From the NCBI RefSeq assembly GCF_040436365.1, contig NZ_AP026369.1, forward strand, positions 993,501 to 1,057,500: DNA of 64,000 nt. The letters run 5' to 3'. The translations under genes and the position numbers were made by a program. A model generated the notes under the pieces. The model ran no database searches, was not told the origin of the DNA, and was given only the letters and a program-made list of their open reading frames with translations. Source of the DNA: Hydrogenimonas sp. SS33. GTDB taxonomy: Bacteria; Campylobacterota; Campylobacteria; Campylobacterales; Hydrogenimonadaceae. Of the stretch, positions 42,301 to 49,546 are shown one piece after another (positions within the stretch are counted from its first letter, which is position 1; each line of letters opens with the position of its first letter).

Positions 42301-42487
42301 AGACGGTGTTGGCCGCCACCTGGGCCGTCGCACCCGGCACCTGCGTAATGACGATGACCTGCGGCCGGTTGGCGTCGGGGAAGAGGTTTTTGGGCAGCGA
42401 AACCAACGCCACCACCCCCATGATGAAAAAGGCCGCGATGATGCTGTAGAGCAGATAGGGGCGTTTGTAGAAAAATTCAAACATCAT
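39374..42487 (-). CDS. RND-family efflux pump, inner-membrane component
   Basis: This 1,037-residue protein has 12 spans and two large periplasmic loops. N-terminal FEFFYKRPYLLYSIIAAFF, SLPKNLFPDANRPQV and PGATAQVAANTVSKPIEEEI are typical of RND exporters; Asp residues in ALGMLTDDAVVVLENIERH provide the proton path. I chose the ATG at 42487 because GGGAG lies upstream; the ATG at 42499 has none. It works with the adaptor and TolC-like proteins encoded upstream. The substrate cannot be read from sequence; it resembles hydrophobic-compound (HAE-type) rather than heavy-metal pumps. Confidence 0.9.
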   Translation of the reverse strand: MMFEFFYKRPYLLYSIIAAFFIMGVVALVSLPKNLFPDANRPQVIVITQVPGATAQVAANTVSKPIEEEISRIGLVRDVSSVNVANFSIVKAEFEYKKGLEAAAVDVANALSIAKGKLPRTANPSIYTAGDFTLPVDVIALTPKNDKVSLADIRKIADSFIKPYLLGNPDIGNVEVFGGYESAIRIDVDPFKAKKYGITFDRLAQAIGAINKDMPMGFMKGPSGFYTLTYYGEKDEISKLKALAVAPNVTLGDIAKVTWDTKKRMSGYMGNGKPAIALSVQRAPGGSVLAVSKAARAEMAKLQKRYPNIQFSIADTQRDLIETANTNMLEALRDAVIYTLLVIMIFLGNFRAIVAAGLSIPMVFFATMAIIWLTGGELNIVIYTAIILALGMLTDDAVVVLENIERHLNEEHEDLQTAIKAGTKEVIMPVFAGTIATIAIMFPLMFVGDFPQHIFRPLISTLIIALLVSYFLSITFIPKLSAWLYKNGTGKTRVEKWFEAFYQNTIGRLVGPYIGILKFSNGKWWALRRMVLTAAVVLTLVLSLKNVMPLIGKDVMPPMDTGIIKAQVAFSTNDTVESAEKRLQSFLKWLHAQPWVRMSSVAFGTEPGVLSLGSGNLPAEATITINAVNRFQRKKTIWQLEDEIRDRLAKLPGVTKNDVFDFGATALSTIKAPLDVRLKSADWEPLPDVAHAVKKAIAPIKGLTSVSQSWDRDFAEIEVDIDTRKALTYGVTPAQIAMQMPIKGQVVSLGAGFASMNTQMVRMYLKDKYSDNIQTIRLLPIRTKFGEIPLEQLATVHYHLTPARIERDKMLYSIDVNGYRAKRPVTHITDDANAALKKVDTTGFVVSQEGDIAQLKDSFKRMIKAIGLGVIILIMTLIAIYQSVRLALIMIVVLPLSMIGAAWGMLLFDKPSCMPSMVGVLLLFGIIIKNAVLLIDFYKAYEAQGETPFEAALESVRVRFRPVMMTAFGTIAGMIPIALEQAVGLERLSPLADVAVGGLLVGTLLTLVYVPMYAYVTDPRNKKSNPVEKVEELIEKP

Positions 42488-42539
42488 TCCATCTCCCATT
42501 CAAATGCTTGGGCATGAAGCTGGGGGCTTTTTTTTCAAC

Positions 42540-42628
42540 CGTTCCAACCTTCTTACCTTCCCACCGGCCGCGAAGCGGCGATCTCACCCTCTTACGTTCC
42601 AGCCTTCTCACTTTCCGGCCCTCTCACC
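42540..42628. repeat. Degenerate octamer tandem repeats between RND and adaptor genes
   Basis: Runs related to CCTTCTCA/CGTTCCAA (TTCCAACC, TTCTTACC, CCTTCTCA, CCCTCTCA) fill the gap at 42540-42563 and 42578-42628. The last copies extend into the adaptor gene, encoding its final residues. A matching block lies at 43805-43844 on the other side of the adaptor gene. Confidence 0.6.
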
Positions 42629-43717
42629 GACCGCTTTGACGGGCACACCCGTCAGAAGCCGCAGCATTACGTCGGGTTTGGCGACGATGACCTGTTTGCC
42701 CGCCAGGTCGTCCGCCGCGACGACCATGCCATGTTCGCCCCGCGCCTTCACCTCGACCGTATGGATCTGCGTATGCCCCTTTTCGGCCGTCAGGACTTTG
42801 TGGCTGTTTCCGTCGGCGAGCACCGCGTCCACGGGCAGTTTCAACCCCTCTCCCTCGAAGGTGACGATATCCACATCGACCCGCTCTCCCGTGGTCAGGG
42901 GCCTCTCCAGGGTGGCGGTGCGGTACTCCCGCAGGCCGTTGAAGGTGTGGTGGAGGTCATAAAGCGCCATCCGTTTGCCCTGGTAAATGAGTGCTTTGGG
43001 CTTCAGGTCGCCGGGCAGGCGCACCAGCAGGTAGGCCCCCTTGTCGGCGGTAATGCTCATGAGCGGTTTGCCGGGCATCGCCATGTCGCCTGCGTTGACG
43101 AAAGTTTTCCCCACGGTACCGCTCACAGGCGCCTTGATGAGGGCGTAGCTGAGCAGATTGGTCACCTCATCGACACTTGAGCGCAGTGAAGCGATTTTCG
43201 CTTTGGTCTCGGCGATCTGTGCCTCGGTCGCGGCGATTTTGGTGGTTTCGGTGTCATACTGCTCCCGGGATGCCCCGCGGACCGCCAGAAGTTTTTGGGT
43301 GCGGGCGTGGATGGCTTTCAGGTTTTCCAGGGCCTTGCGCTGGGCCGCCAACCCCGACTTCGCCGAAGCGATCTGGGCCTGCAGCGCATGGAGTTTCGCC
43401 TCCAGGTCCGTCGTATCGAGCTTGGCGACCGGTTCGCCCCGCTTCACCTTCGCGCCCGGTTTGTCGATCATCACGACGCGGGCGGCGAGCTTGGAGGCGA
43501 CGACGGTATCGTTGTCGTTATGCACCAGCGCGATGAAAGGAAGCGACAGCGTCACCTTCTGCACCTGAGGGGTGATCGTATGGACCACCACCGCATAGGG
43601 TTTGGCCGGCGGAATCGCCGCTTCCTCGGCCTTCTTGTGCTTGACGGCACGCACCGCAAGCAGCACCAGAATCGCGATGACCGCGAGGATGATCAGAACT
43701 CTCAAACCTTTTTTCAC
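42608..43717 (-). CDS. RND periplasmic adaptor (membrane fusion protein)
   Basis: This 369-residue protein has an N-terminal anchor/signal (LRVLIILAVIAILVLLAV), lipoyl halves (VVMIDKPGAKVKRGEPVAKLD and ALIKAPVSGTVGKTFVNAGD), a coiled-coil hairpin (about residues 110-190) and a beta-barrel/MP domain. It joins the RND pump to the outer-membrane channel. The last codons are formed by octamer-repeat sequence. Tandem-repeat gaps lie on both sides, so the operon is continuous but spaced. Confidence 0.9.
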   Translation of the reverse strand: MKKGLRVLIILAVIAILVLLAVRAVKHKKAEEAAIPPAKPYAVVVHTITPQVQKVTLSLPFIALVHNDNDTVVASKLAARVVMIDKPGAKVKRGEPVAKLDTTDLEAKLHALQAQIASAKSGLAAQRKALENLKAIHARTQKLLAVRGASREQYDTETTKIAATEAQIAETKAKIASLRSSVDEVTNLLSYALIKAPVSGTVGKTFVNAGDMAMPGKPLMSITADKGAYLLVRLPGDLKPKALIYQGKRMALYDLHHTFNGLREYRTATLERPLTTGERVDVDIVTFEGEGLKLPVDAVLADGNSHKVLTAEKGHTQIHTVEVKARGEHGMVVAADDLAGKQVIVAKPDVMLRLLTGVPVKAVGERAGK

Positions 43718-43752
43718 TTTGGCTCCTTTGTTTAATTCGGAAATGAGGAATG

Positions 43753-43844
43753 GTGAACAGTGAACGGTGAACAGTAAACAGATAGCAGGAGGATGTTCGA
43801 TGCCCCTCTCACCTTCTCACCTTCTCACCGTCCCACCGTCTCAC
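43753..43844. repeat. Heptamer and octamer tandem repeats between adaptor and TolC-like genes
   Basis: 43753-43780 has four heptamers GTGAACA, GTGAACG, GTGAACA, GTAAACA, the same unit as at 23814-23855. 43805-43844 has five octamers of the form CTTCTCAC/CGTCTCAC. The two blocks fill most of the 137-base gap inside the efflux operon. Confidence 0.8.
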
Positions 43845-43854
43845 TCTTTGCCTC

Positions 43855-45168
43855 TCACTCGACAATCTCTTCCAGGTCGTTGCCGTAGATGACCGCCAGC
43901 TGTGCCGTCGCCTGCCACTTTCTGGCTTTCGCTTCGTAGAGTTTGCTCTGGGCATCCAGCAGCCCCTCTTCGTAGCGCAGGTACTCCTCTTCGGTCATGC
44001 GGCCGGTATCGAAGGCGACTTTGGCATAGTTGAGCAGCGACTCCCGGTTCTTCACACTCTTTTTTGCCAGCTCAATGGAGCGGTTGTAGAGTTTCAGAGA
44101 GGTTTTGAGGGCGCGGCTTTTGGCCTCAAGCTCCTGCTTCGTCTTGGCCAGATGCAGCTGCTCCTTCTCAAGCGCCACCCTGGAGCGCTCGATGTCGGTA
44201 TAGGTCCCTTTCTCGAAAAGCGGCATCGTCACGCCGACCATATAGTTGCCGTAGCTGCGGTGGACGTCGTCGGAGACGTCGGTCGAAACGGAGGGCGGCA
44301 CGGTGTTGACCGCGCTTTGGCCGTAGTTTTCACTCCAGGTGGCGCTCAGGCCCACTTTGGGGTAGAGTCTGCCGTAGCTCGCGTCGATCCCTTTGGCTTT
44401 CGCCTTCACCGTGAGCTCCAGCGGTTTGAGGGCGAACATCTCGCCCTCCTGCACCCGACGCTTTTCGGCAATGGGGGCGGGTTTTTCCAGCTCCAGCCCC
44501 GTCAGAGAGGCGATCTGGCTGCGGATGGAGGCTTGCTTGATGTCGATGTCGTTGATGGCGATCTCCAGCCGGTTGATCGACTCCTCCATCTTGTCCATCG
44601 TCACACCGGGGGCCCGTCCGCTCTCCACTTTGACACGGGTATCTTCAAGCATCTTTTCGATGGAGCGTTTTCTGGCACCGAGCGCCTTTTTCAACGCGTC
44701 GAGATAGCGCCAGGACGCGTCGGAGCCAAGCAGCAGCGCTTCATGCTCCAGCAGGTTGAGGCGGGCTTTCGCTTTGGCGCTTTCGGCCATCGTCTTCGCC
44801 TGGTCGCTCAGGGCGAAAAGCTCTTTGACGAAAATCGGCATCGAGAGTTTGCCCCCCAGCCGCTCGATGGTCGTCGCGAAGGGCAGCGGTTCGCCTTCAC
44901 GCGAAATGCGGATCGATTCCGCCGGCGACATCGGGCGCAGGTTGGTCGGGGCACTGTAGTGCTCGTAGGTTGCGAAAATCGATGCGCTCGGGTAGAAGGC
45001 GTCTTTCACCTTCTGCGCCGAGAGGTCGGCATATTCGCTGTTTTTCAGGTCCATCTGCGTGACGGGATTGCGCTTTAGAGCCTGAAAGAGCTCGCTCATC
45101 GTCGCCGCCTGCGCCTGAACCGTCAGGCCGATCGCCGCCGCGGCACTCAGGAGGATCCATCGTTTCAT
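43855..45168 (-). CDS. TolC-like outer-membrane channel of the RND system
   Basis: This 437-residue protein has a signal peptide ending AQAAT and two OEP repeats rich in long helices (EALLLGSDASWRYLDALKKAL; EYLRYEEGLLDAQSKLYEAKA). Its ATG overlaps the tetR stop (ATGA). It is shorter than the lapE-like channel at 19.1 kb and only distantly similar, so the two serve different pumps. Confidence 0.9.
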   Translation of the reverse strand: MKRWILLSAAAAIGLTVQAQAATMSELFQALKRNPVTQMDLKNSEYADLSAQKVKDAFYPSASIFATYEHYSAPTNLRPMSPAESIRISREGEPLPFATTIERLGGKLSMPIFVKELFALSDQAKTMAESAKAKARLNLLEHEALLLGSDASWRYLDALKKALGARKRSIEKMLEDTRVKVESGRAPGVTMDKMEESINRLEIAINDIDIKQASIRSQIASLTGLELEKPAPIAEKRRVQEGEMFALKPLELTVKAKAKGIDASYGRLYPKVGLSATWSENYGQSAVNTVPPSVSTDVSDDVHRSYGNYMVGVTMPLFEKGTYTDIERSRVALEKEQLHLAKTKQELEAKSRALKTSLKLYNRSIELAKKSVKNRESLLNYAKVAFDTGRMTEEEYLRYEEGLLDAQSKLYEAKARKWQATAQLAVIYGNDLEEIVE

Positions 45169-45785
45169 TGCTTTTCCTTTCGGACCGATTTGAGAATTTT
45201 GTTGGCCAGTATCCTTGTCAAATCCGGCAGTGAAGGGTCGGGGCTGACAGGAAATTTCCCCTGCACGTTTTTCGCCACACGGGCACGGACGGTCTTGGTG
45301 GTCTGATGCATAATGAGGGTGGAGACGATCATCATCTGCACCACCATCGGATTCTCCATCGCGAAGACCCCCTCTTCCATCCCCTCGTTCAAAACGGCCG
45401 TCACCGTCCCCAGGGTTTCCGCAAGGGCCGCAGCCGCCCGGTCCGTCATCTGTTTGCCGTCGTCGGCGAACTCGTGGGCCAAAATGGCGGCGAAACAGGG
45501 GTATTCCTGCAAAAACGCGCCGAAGGCTTCGATATAGGTGCGAAGTTTCGCTTCGGCACCCTGCTGCCCCGCCACCGCCTCTTTGATCCGCTTCGCCAGA
45601 TTTTCGAGACGAAAGAGCAGCACCGCTTCATAGAGGTCCGCCTTGTCCCTGAAGTGGTAGTAGATAGCCGGCTTGGTCACCCCCACCTCCGACGCGATCT
45701 CCTCCAATGAAGCTCCTTCGAACCCTTTTTTGGAGAAGTACTGCGCAGCGACAAGAAGGATCTTCTCCTTTTTGCTTCCTTTCAT
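45165..45785 (-). CDS. TetR-family repressor of the efflux operon
   Basis: This 206-residue protein has a TetR helix-turn-helix at residues about 8-52 (KILLVAAQYFSKKGFEGASL, then VTKPAIYYHFRDKADLY) and an all-helical ligand domain. As first gene of the TolC-adaptor-RND operon with an operator-like repeat over its own promoter, it should repress the operon until a pump substrate binds. It is divergent from the Spy-like gene, which may share its control. Confidence 0.92.
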   Translation of the reverse strand: MKGSKKEKILLVAAQYFSKKGFEGASLEEIASEVGVTKPAIYYHFRDKADLYEAVLLFRLENLAKRIKEAVAGQQGAEAKLRTYIEAFGAFLQEYPCFAAILAHEFADDGKQMTDRAAAALAETLGTVTAVLNEGMEEGVFAMENPMVVQMMIVSTLIMHQTTKTVRARVAKNVQGKFPVSPDPSLPDLTRILANKILKSVRKEKQ

Positions 45786-45796
45786 GGCACTATCCT

Positions 45797-45863
45797 TACT
45801 AACTGATTGTTAAGTATAGCACGGAAATTAATCCATTGTCAATAAAGGTCATCTTCCTATACA
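45797..45863. promoter_or_regulatory. Overlapping divergent promoters with TetR-type operator
   Basis: For the minus strand (tetR), TTGACA (45842-45837) and TATACT (45818-45813) are 18 bases apart. For the plus strand (Spy-like gene), TTGTCA (45836-45841) and TATACA (45858-45863) are 16 apart, so the two -35 elements overlap. An imperfect inverted repeat at 45797-45816 (TTACTAAC with GTTAAGTA) covers the tetR -10 region and could be the repressor site. Confidence 0.6.
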
Positions 45864-45925
45864 CAAAGCGTTCACAAAAGTGTGCTACCATAGCGGCCGA
45901 ACGACAAACAACCAAGGAGTTCCCG

Positions 45926-46471
45926 ATGAAAAAACGACTGATCACCCTGATGGCGGCGACCGCCATCGCCGCCGGTAGCGCCTGGGCCCAGCCCGGCCAG
46001 AGCGGCATGCACGGCCCCCAGCATATGGCGATGCAGGAGAAACAGCAAAAACATCAGAAAAAGATGAAAAAACGGGGCATGCGTTCGGTCTTCCTCATCC
46101 GGCACGGCCTTCCCCACTACTCGATGATCCTGATGAAAATGTGGGACAACAAGAAGCTGGCACTCACCCCCGAGCAGAAGATGAAACTCGAAGCGATCCG
46201 CCGGGAGACGATGAAACAGGTCATGGAGATCGCACCCAAGGTCAAAGAGCTTCGCAAAAAGATCGTCCAGGCGGCCAAAAGCGGTGCCAAACCCGAAACC
46301 CTCTACGCGGACGTGGACAAACTGGCATCCCTCAAAGCCCAGGCGACGAAAGTGCAGCTGGCCTGCATGGCGAAAACCCGCGCCGTATTGACGCCCGAAC
46401 AGATGAAACTCATCGAAAAACACGTCAAACATATGCGCAAAAAACACCACAAAAAGAAACACGACAAATAG
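45926..46471 (+). CDS. Spy/CpxP-like periplasmic protein
   Basis: This 181-residue protein starts at the ATG with AAGGAG upstream and has a signal peptide (LITLMAATAIAAGSAWA). The mature part is Met/His/Lys rich with two LTPEQ motifs (LALTPEQKMKLEAI and LTPEQMKLIEK), the mark of the Spy/CpxP fold, and ends in a His/Lys tail (KHMRKKHHKKKHDK). Such proteins are ATP-independent chaperones or metal/envelope-stress sensors; the His/Met content suggests copper or zinc. It is divergent from tetR and followed by metal-related genes. Confidence 0.82.
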   Translation: MKKRLITLMAATAIAAGSAWAQPGQSGMHGPQHMAMQEKQQKHQKKMKKRGMRSVFLIRHGLPHYSMILMKMWDNKKLALTPEQKMKLEAIRRETMKQVMEIAPKVKELRKKIVQAAKSGAKPETLYADVDKLASLKAQATKVQLACMAKTRAVLTPEQMKLIEKHVKHMRKKHHKKKHDK

Positions 46472-46474
46472 TCT

Positions 46475-46494
46475 CTCCCCGCATATGCGGGGAG
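46475..46494. terminator. Perfect 20 bp palindrome after the Spy-like gene
   Basis: CTCCCCGCATATGCGGGGAG begins four bases after the stop codon and can form a strong hairpin. No T tract follows (GTTAACGCCCCC instead), so it may pause transcription or stabilise the mRNA 3' end rather than terminate fully; the next gene begins 40 bases later. Confidence 0.5.
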
Positions 46495-46533
46495 TTAACG
46501 CCCCCTTAACACCCCTTCGATACACTTTCATCC

Positions 46534-47049
46534 ATGAAAAAGCTGCTTATCGTCTTTGGACTCATCGCCGTCATCGTCCTTCTTTTCCTGACCCTCGCCC
46601 AAAAGCCCCATCCCAAAATCGTCATGCTGGGAAACCATACCAAACAGCCCGTCGACTTTTTTCCGAAAGCCTACCAATGCACGATGTGCAAAATGCCGCT
46701 GGAGGGCAAGAAGTTCGCCTGCGAAGCGGTCGCGCCCGACGGGAAAACCTGGTTTTTCGACGACCCGGGCTGCCTGGCGCTGTGGATCGCCGACCAGCCA
46801 TTCAGAAAGGAGGCCGTCCTGTGGGCCTACACCCTCGACACCCGCCGCTGGGTCGACGCGAGGCACGCATGGTACTCCCAGTTCGAAAGCACCCCCATGG
46901 GGTACGGTTTCGGCGCCTATGAGCGAAAAGGAAAAGGAATGGTCGATTTCGAAACGATGGTGAAGAAGATGGCGAAGGGCGAAAACCTCACCAACCGGGC
47001 CTATGCCCGCGCCCTGGCGAAAAAGCTGAACGGGGAGGCGTCCCGTTAA
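46534..47049 (+). CDS. NosL-like membrane-anchored metal-binding protein
   Basis: This 171-residue protein has one N-terminal anchor (KLLIVFGLIAVIVLLFLTLA). The periplasmic part has YQCTMCKMPLEGKKFACEA and FFDDPGCLALW, close to the CxMC and following Cys positions of NosL, the copper chaperone linked to nitrous-oxide reductase. No nos genes are nearby, so it may serve another copper enzyme, perhaps an oxidase. The next gene starts one base after its stop. Confidence 0.7.
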   Translation: MKKLLIVFGLIAVIVLLFLTLAQKPHPKIVMLGNHTKQPVDFFPKAYQCTMCKMPLEGKKFACEAVAPDGKTWFFDDPGCLALWIADQPFRKEAVLWAYTLDTRRWVDARHAWYSQFESTPMGYGFGAYERKGKGMVDFETMVKKMAKGENLTNRAYARALAKKLNGEASR

Positions 47050-47050
47050 G

Positions 47051-47761
47051 ATGGAAGCGATCAATTTCTGGTCCATCGTGACCATCGCGTTTTTGGGGAG
47101 TTTCGGCCACTGCATCGGCATGTGCGGAGGTATCGTTCTGGCCTATACCGGCACCAAGGTCGACCCAAAATGGCGCACCGCCCACCAGTCGGCGGCCCAC
47201 CTCCTCTACTCCCTGGGGCGGGTCACCACCTACACGGTGATGGGAGCGCTTTTCGGCTATCTTGGCAGCGTCGCCACCTTCAGCGGCTATACCGTCGCGG
47301 CCCTCTTCATCTTCGCCGGCATCGTCATGGTCCTCACCGGCCTTTCCATCATGGGAAAGGTGAAATTCCTCACCGTCATCGAGCACTCCCTGATGAAAAG
47401 CTCCTGGTACCAGAAGAGCTTCCGTGCCATCATGCAGGACCGTAGCCTCTTCAGCTTCTACCTGCTTGGCATGCTCAACGGCCTGCTGCCCTGCGGCTTC
47501 GTCTATTTCTTCGCCGTCACCGCCGCCAGCACCATGAGCCCCTTCTGGGGCGCGGTCGTCATGCTGGTTTTCGGCCTGAGCACCATCCCCGCCCTCTTCT
47601 CGCTGGGTTTCTTCACCGGATTGATGCAAAAAGGAAAACTGCGGCAAACCATGGTCACCCTCGCCTCCATCGCCGTCATCGTCTACGGCCTCGTGATGAT
47701 CGCCGACGCGACCAAATTCATCCGCCATCCGGAAAGAAGCCTGCTGCACTGCTGTGATTGA
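47051..47761 (+). CDS. SafE/UreH-like membrane protein (COG2836)
   Basis: This 236-residue protein has about six spans with FLGSFGHCIGMCGGIVLAYTG at the start and LGMLNGLLPCGFVYFF in the second half. This family, common in Campylobacterota next to cytochrome oxidase maturation genes, is proposed to move copper or other metals for oxidase assembly; that is family knowledge. It ends HCCD. It is coupled to the NosL-like gene and faces the foreign island. Confidence 0.85.
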   Translation: MEAINFWSIVTIAFLGSFGHCIGMCGGIVLAYTGTKVDPKWRTAHQSAAHLLYSLGRVTTYTVMGALFGYLGSVATFSGYTVAALFIFAGIVMVLTGLSIMGKVKFLTVIEHSLMKSSWYQKSFRAIMQDRSLFSFYLLGMLNGLLPCGFVYFFAVTAASTMSPFWGAVVMLVFGLSTIPALFSLGFFTGLMQKGKLRQTMVTLASIAVIVYGLVMIADATKFIRHPERSLLHCCD

Positions 47762-47806
47762 CATTTTTACAGAAACAATCTCAACCAAATTTCAATCATC
47801 AATTCA

Positions 47807-49510
47807 TTATTGAAAACTCTTTTCGACACTAACACACTTACCAAAACCATCGCAACATTCAATCTCGCCACTACTATAAATATATCCGTCAAAATCGTCG
47901 ATCCAGAGTTTATTTTCATCAATGCGATCAAACGTCATTTCCGTGATGGTTGCCGGCATATGATCCAGCCGTAAGCCAATAAGATTGGTACTTCCTTTCA
48001 AACTATCAGGCCAAAATTCGAATGCGAGACTGCAATCCTGTGCACCAGAAGATTGGGTTGTGATATCCACCATTCCTTCTACACTATCTACTGTGGCTTC
48101 GAACAATGTGACATTAAGATCCCACTGATCCGGTAAAATTGAATCGGGAAGTGCATCGAAAGGAACGGTATAATCCCATTCTCGTTCCTCTTCATCATAT
48201 TCCCGATTTATAGAGAGAGTCACAGGACTTTCGTCATTTTTTCCCCACACGATTTTCACACTACTATTTTGTTCATTTATTGTCAGAAGAGTTGTGAGAA
48301 GTCCATTGCCAATTTTAACACTATCAGCATCAATGCCAATTTCAACAATCTTCGTATCCGTTTCCAGTTGGAGAACAACGATGTCTCCATCTTCCAGATT
48401 TTGAAGCCATTGAATCAGTTGATCATGATTAGCCGTATACGTTACGTATCCGGCACGATGACCATTTTCATCATGTGTAGAAAAAACAAATTTTATATTT
48501 TCGAAAAGTTCACTGACAGGAACGTAATCATCCAGTTCATTCGCATCAACTGTGATATTCATATCATTTTTTTGCAATGTGAAAACAACCTCTTCCAGAG
48601 AGAGTGAATCATTCCCAGAAATTTTAAATTTTTTCAATGCGGGACAACCGGTGGCATCGATATTCGTTATGCCATCGTTCAATTCTATATCATCAAAGAG
48701 ACAATAATGGGAGGCAACATTGTTGGCAATCACCAACGTTCTAGGTCGAATCGATCTCTGCTCTGCGGAGTTTTGCGTCACTATTTTGAGTAAATAGAAA
48801 GCTTTGGTCCCGTTTTTATCTCTGTAGAGTCTGTCCGTACGATTTGTCACTGTCAAATTAATGTCTGCACCATTCACGGAATTGTCGTAATCTATGCCAT
48901 TGGATCCGAATACCCTCAAGGATTCCAAATTATCCTCAGAAATATGAATTCTGCTTTGCATTGTTGAATCCTTGGAACGAACCCATCTCTTTTCACCTGA
49001 ATCTCGAAAATATCGGAACACATAATGTCTTTCATCTCCAAGATCGGGATCCACATTGTATTCAATGTAGGTGTAACCTAGTACAGATGGTGGAGTAATG
49101 TCAACATCTCCGTTCTCATCCGTTTCAACACTTTTATCCAGCAAAAAAGGCTCGCTGGTCGACAACAGATACATCCTTTCGAAACGATAAGGATCAATCC
49201 CATCGTCATAATGAACTTTCAAACCGCCGCCGACATCGACAATTACGCTTTTTCCTATATCAATACCCTGATAATCAACCCTCACGGTAGGCCGATAGGT
49301 ACCAATATTGGTATAGGTATAGTCTACGTGCGGGATAGAGGTATTGACATCGATGATACCGTCTCCATCGAAATCCCATCGATAATCGTCAAATATATAT
49401 TCACTTTGCAAATCAAAATGAACGAGCAGAGGAGCAGGCCCATTATTCGGAACTGCATTGAGTTCAAGCGAAATAGGCGCTGCCACATAGATACCTTTTC
49501 CTTCTGTCAA
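47807..49510 (-). pseudogene. 3' third of a disrupted giant PKD-domain lipoprotein gene
   Basis: Read alone this is a 567-codon frame from a TTG. It starts with a PKD-like domain (LELNAVPNNGPAPLLVHFDL, then DYRWDFDGDGIIDVN and DYTYTNIGTYRPTVRV) and continues into unrecognised beta-rich sequence. Native sequence extends up to 49538, where the IS256 target duplication begins, and is in frame with the middle fragment except for an amber codon (TAG at 49525-49523). There is no signal peptide of its own, so it should not be functional by itself. The region is AT-rich compared with neighbours. Confidence 0.8.
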
Positions 49511-49546
49511 ATCAATTTTGATCTAATTTCCATCGTGAAAATAGAT

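Noticed and set aside
39023-42517. 1,164-codon open frame on the plus strand
   Set aside because: It lies wholly antisense to the RND pump and neighbours, has the His/Asp/Arg-rich composition of a mirror frame in GC-rich DNA, and has no domain pattern.
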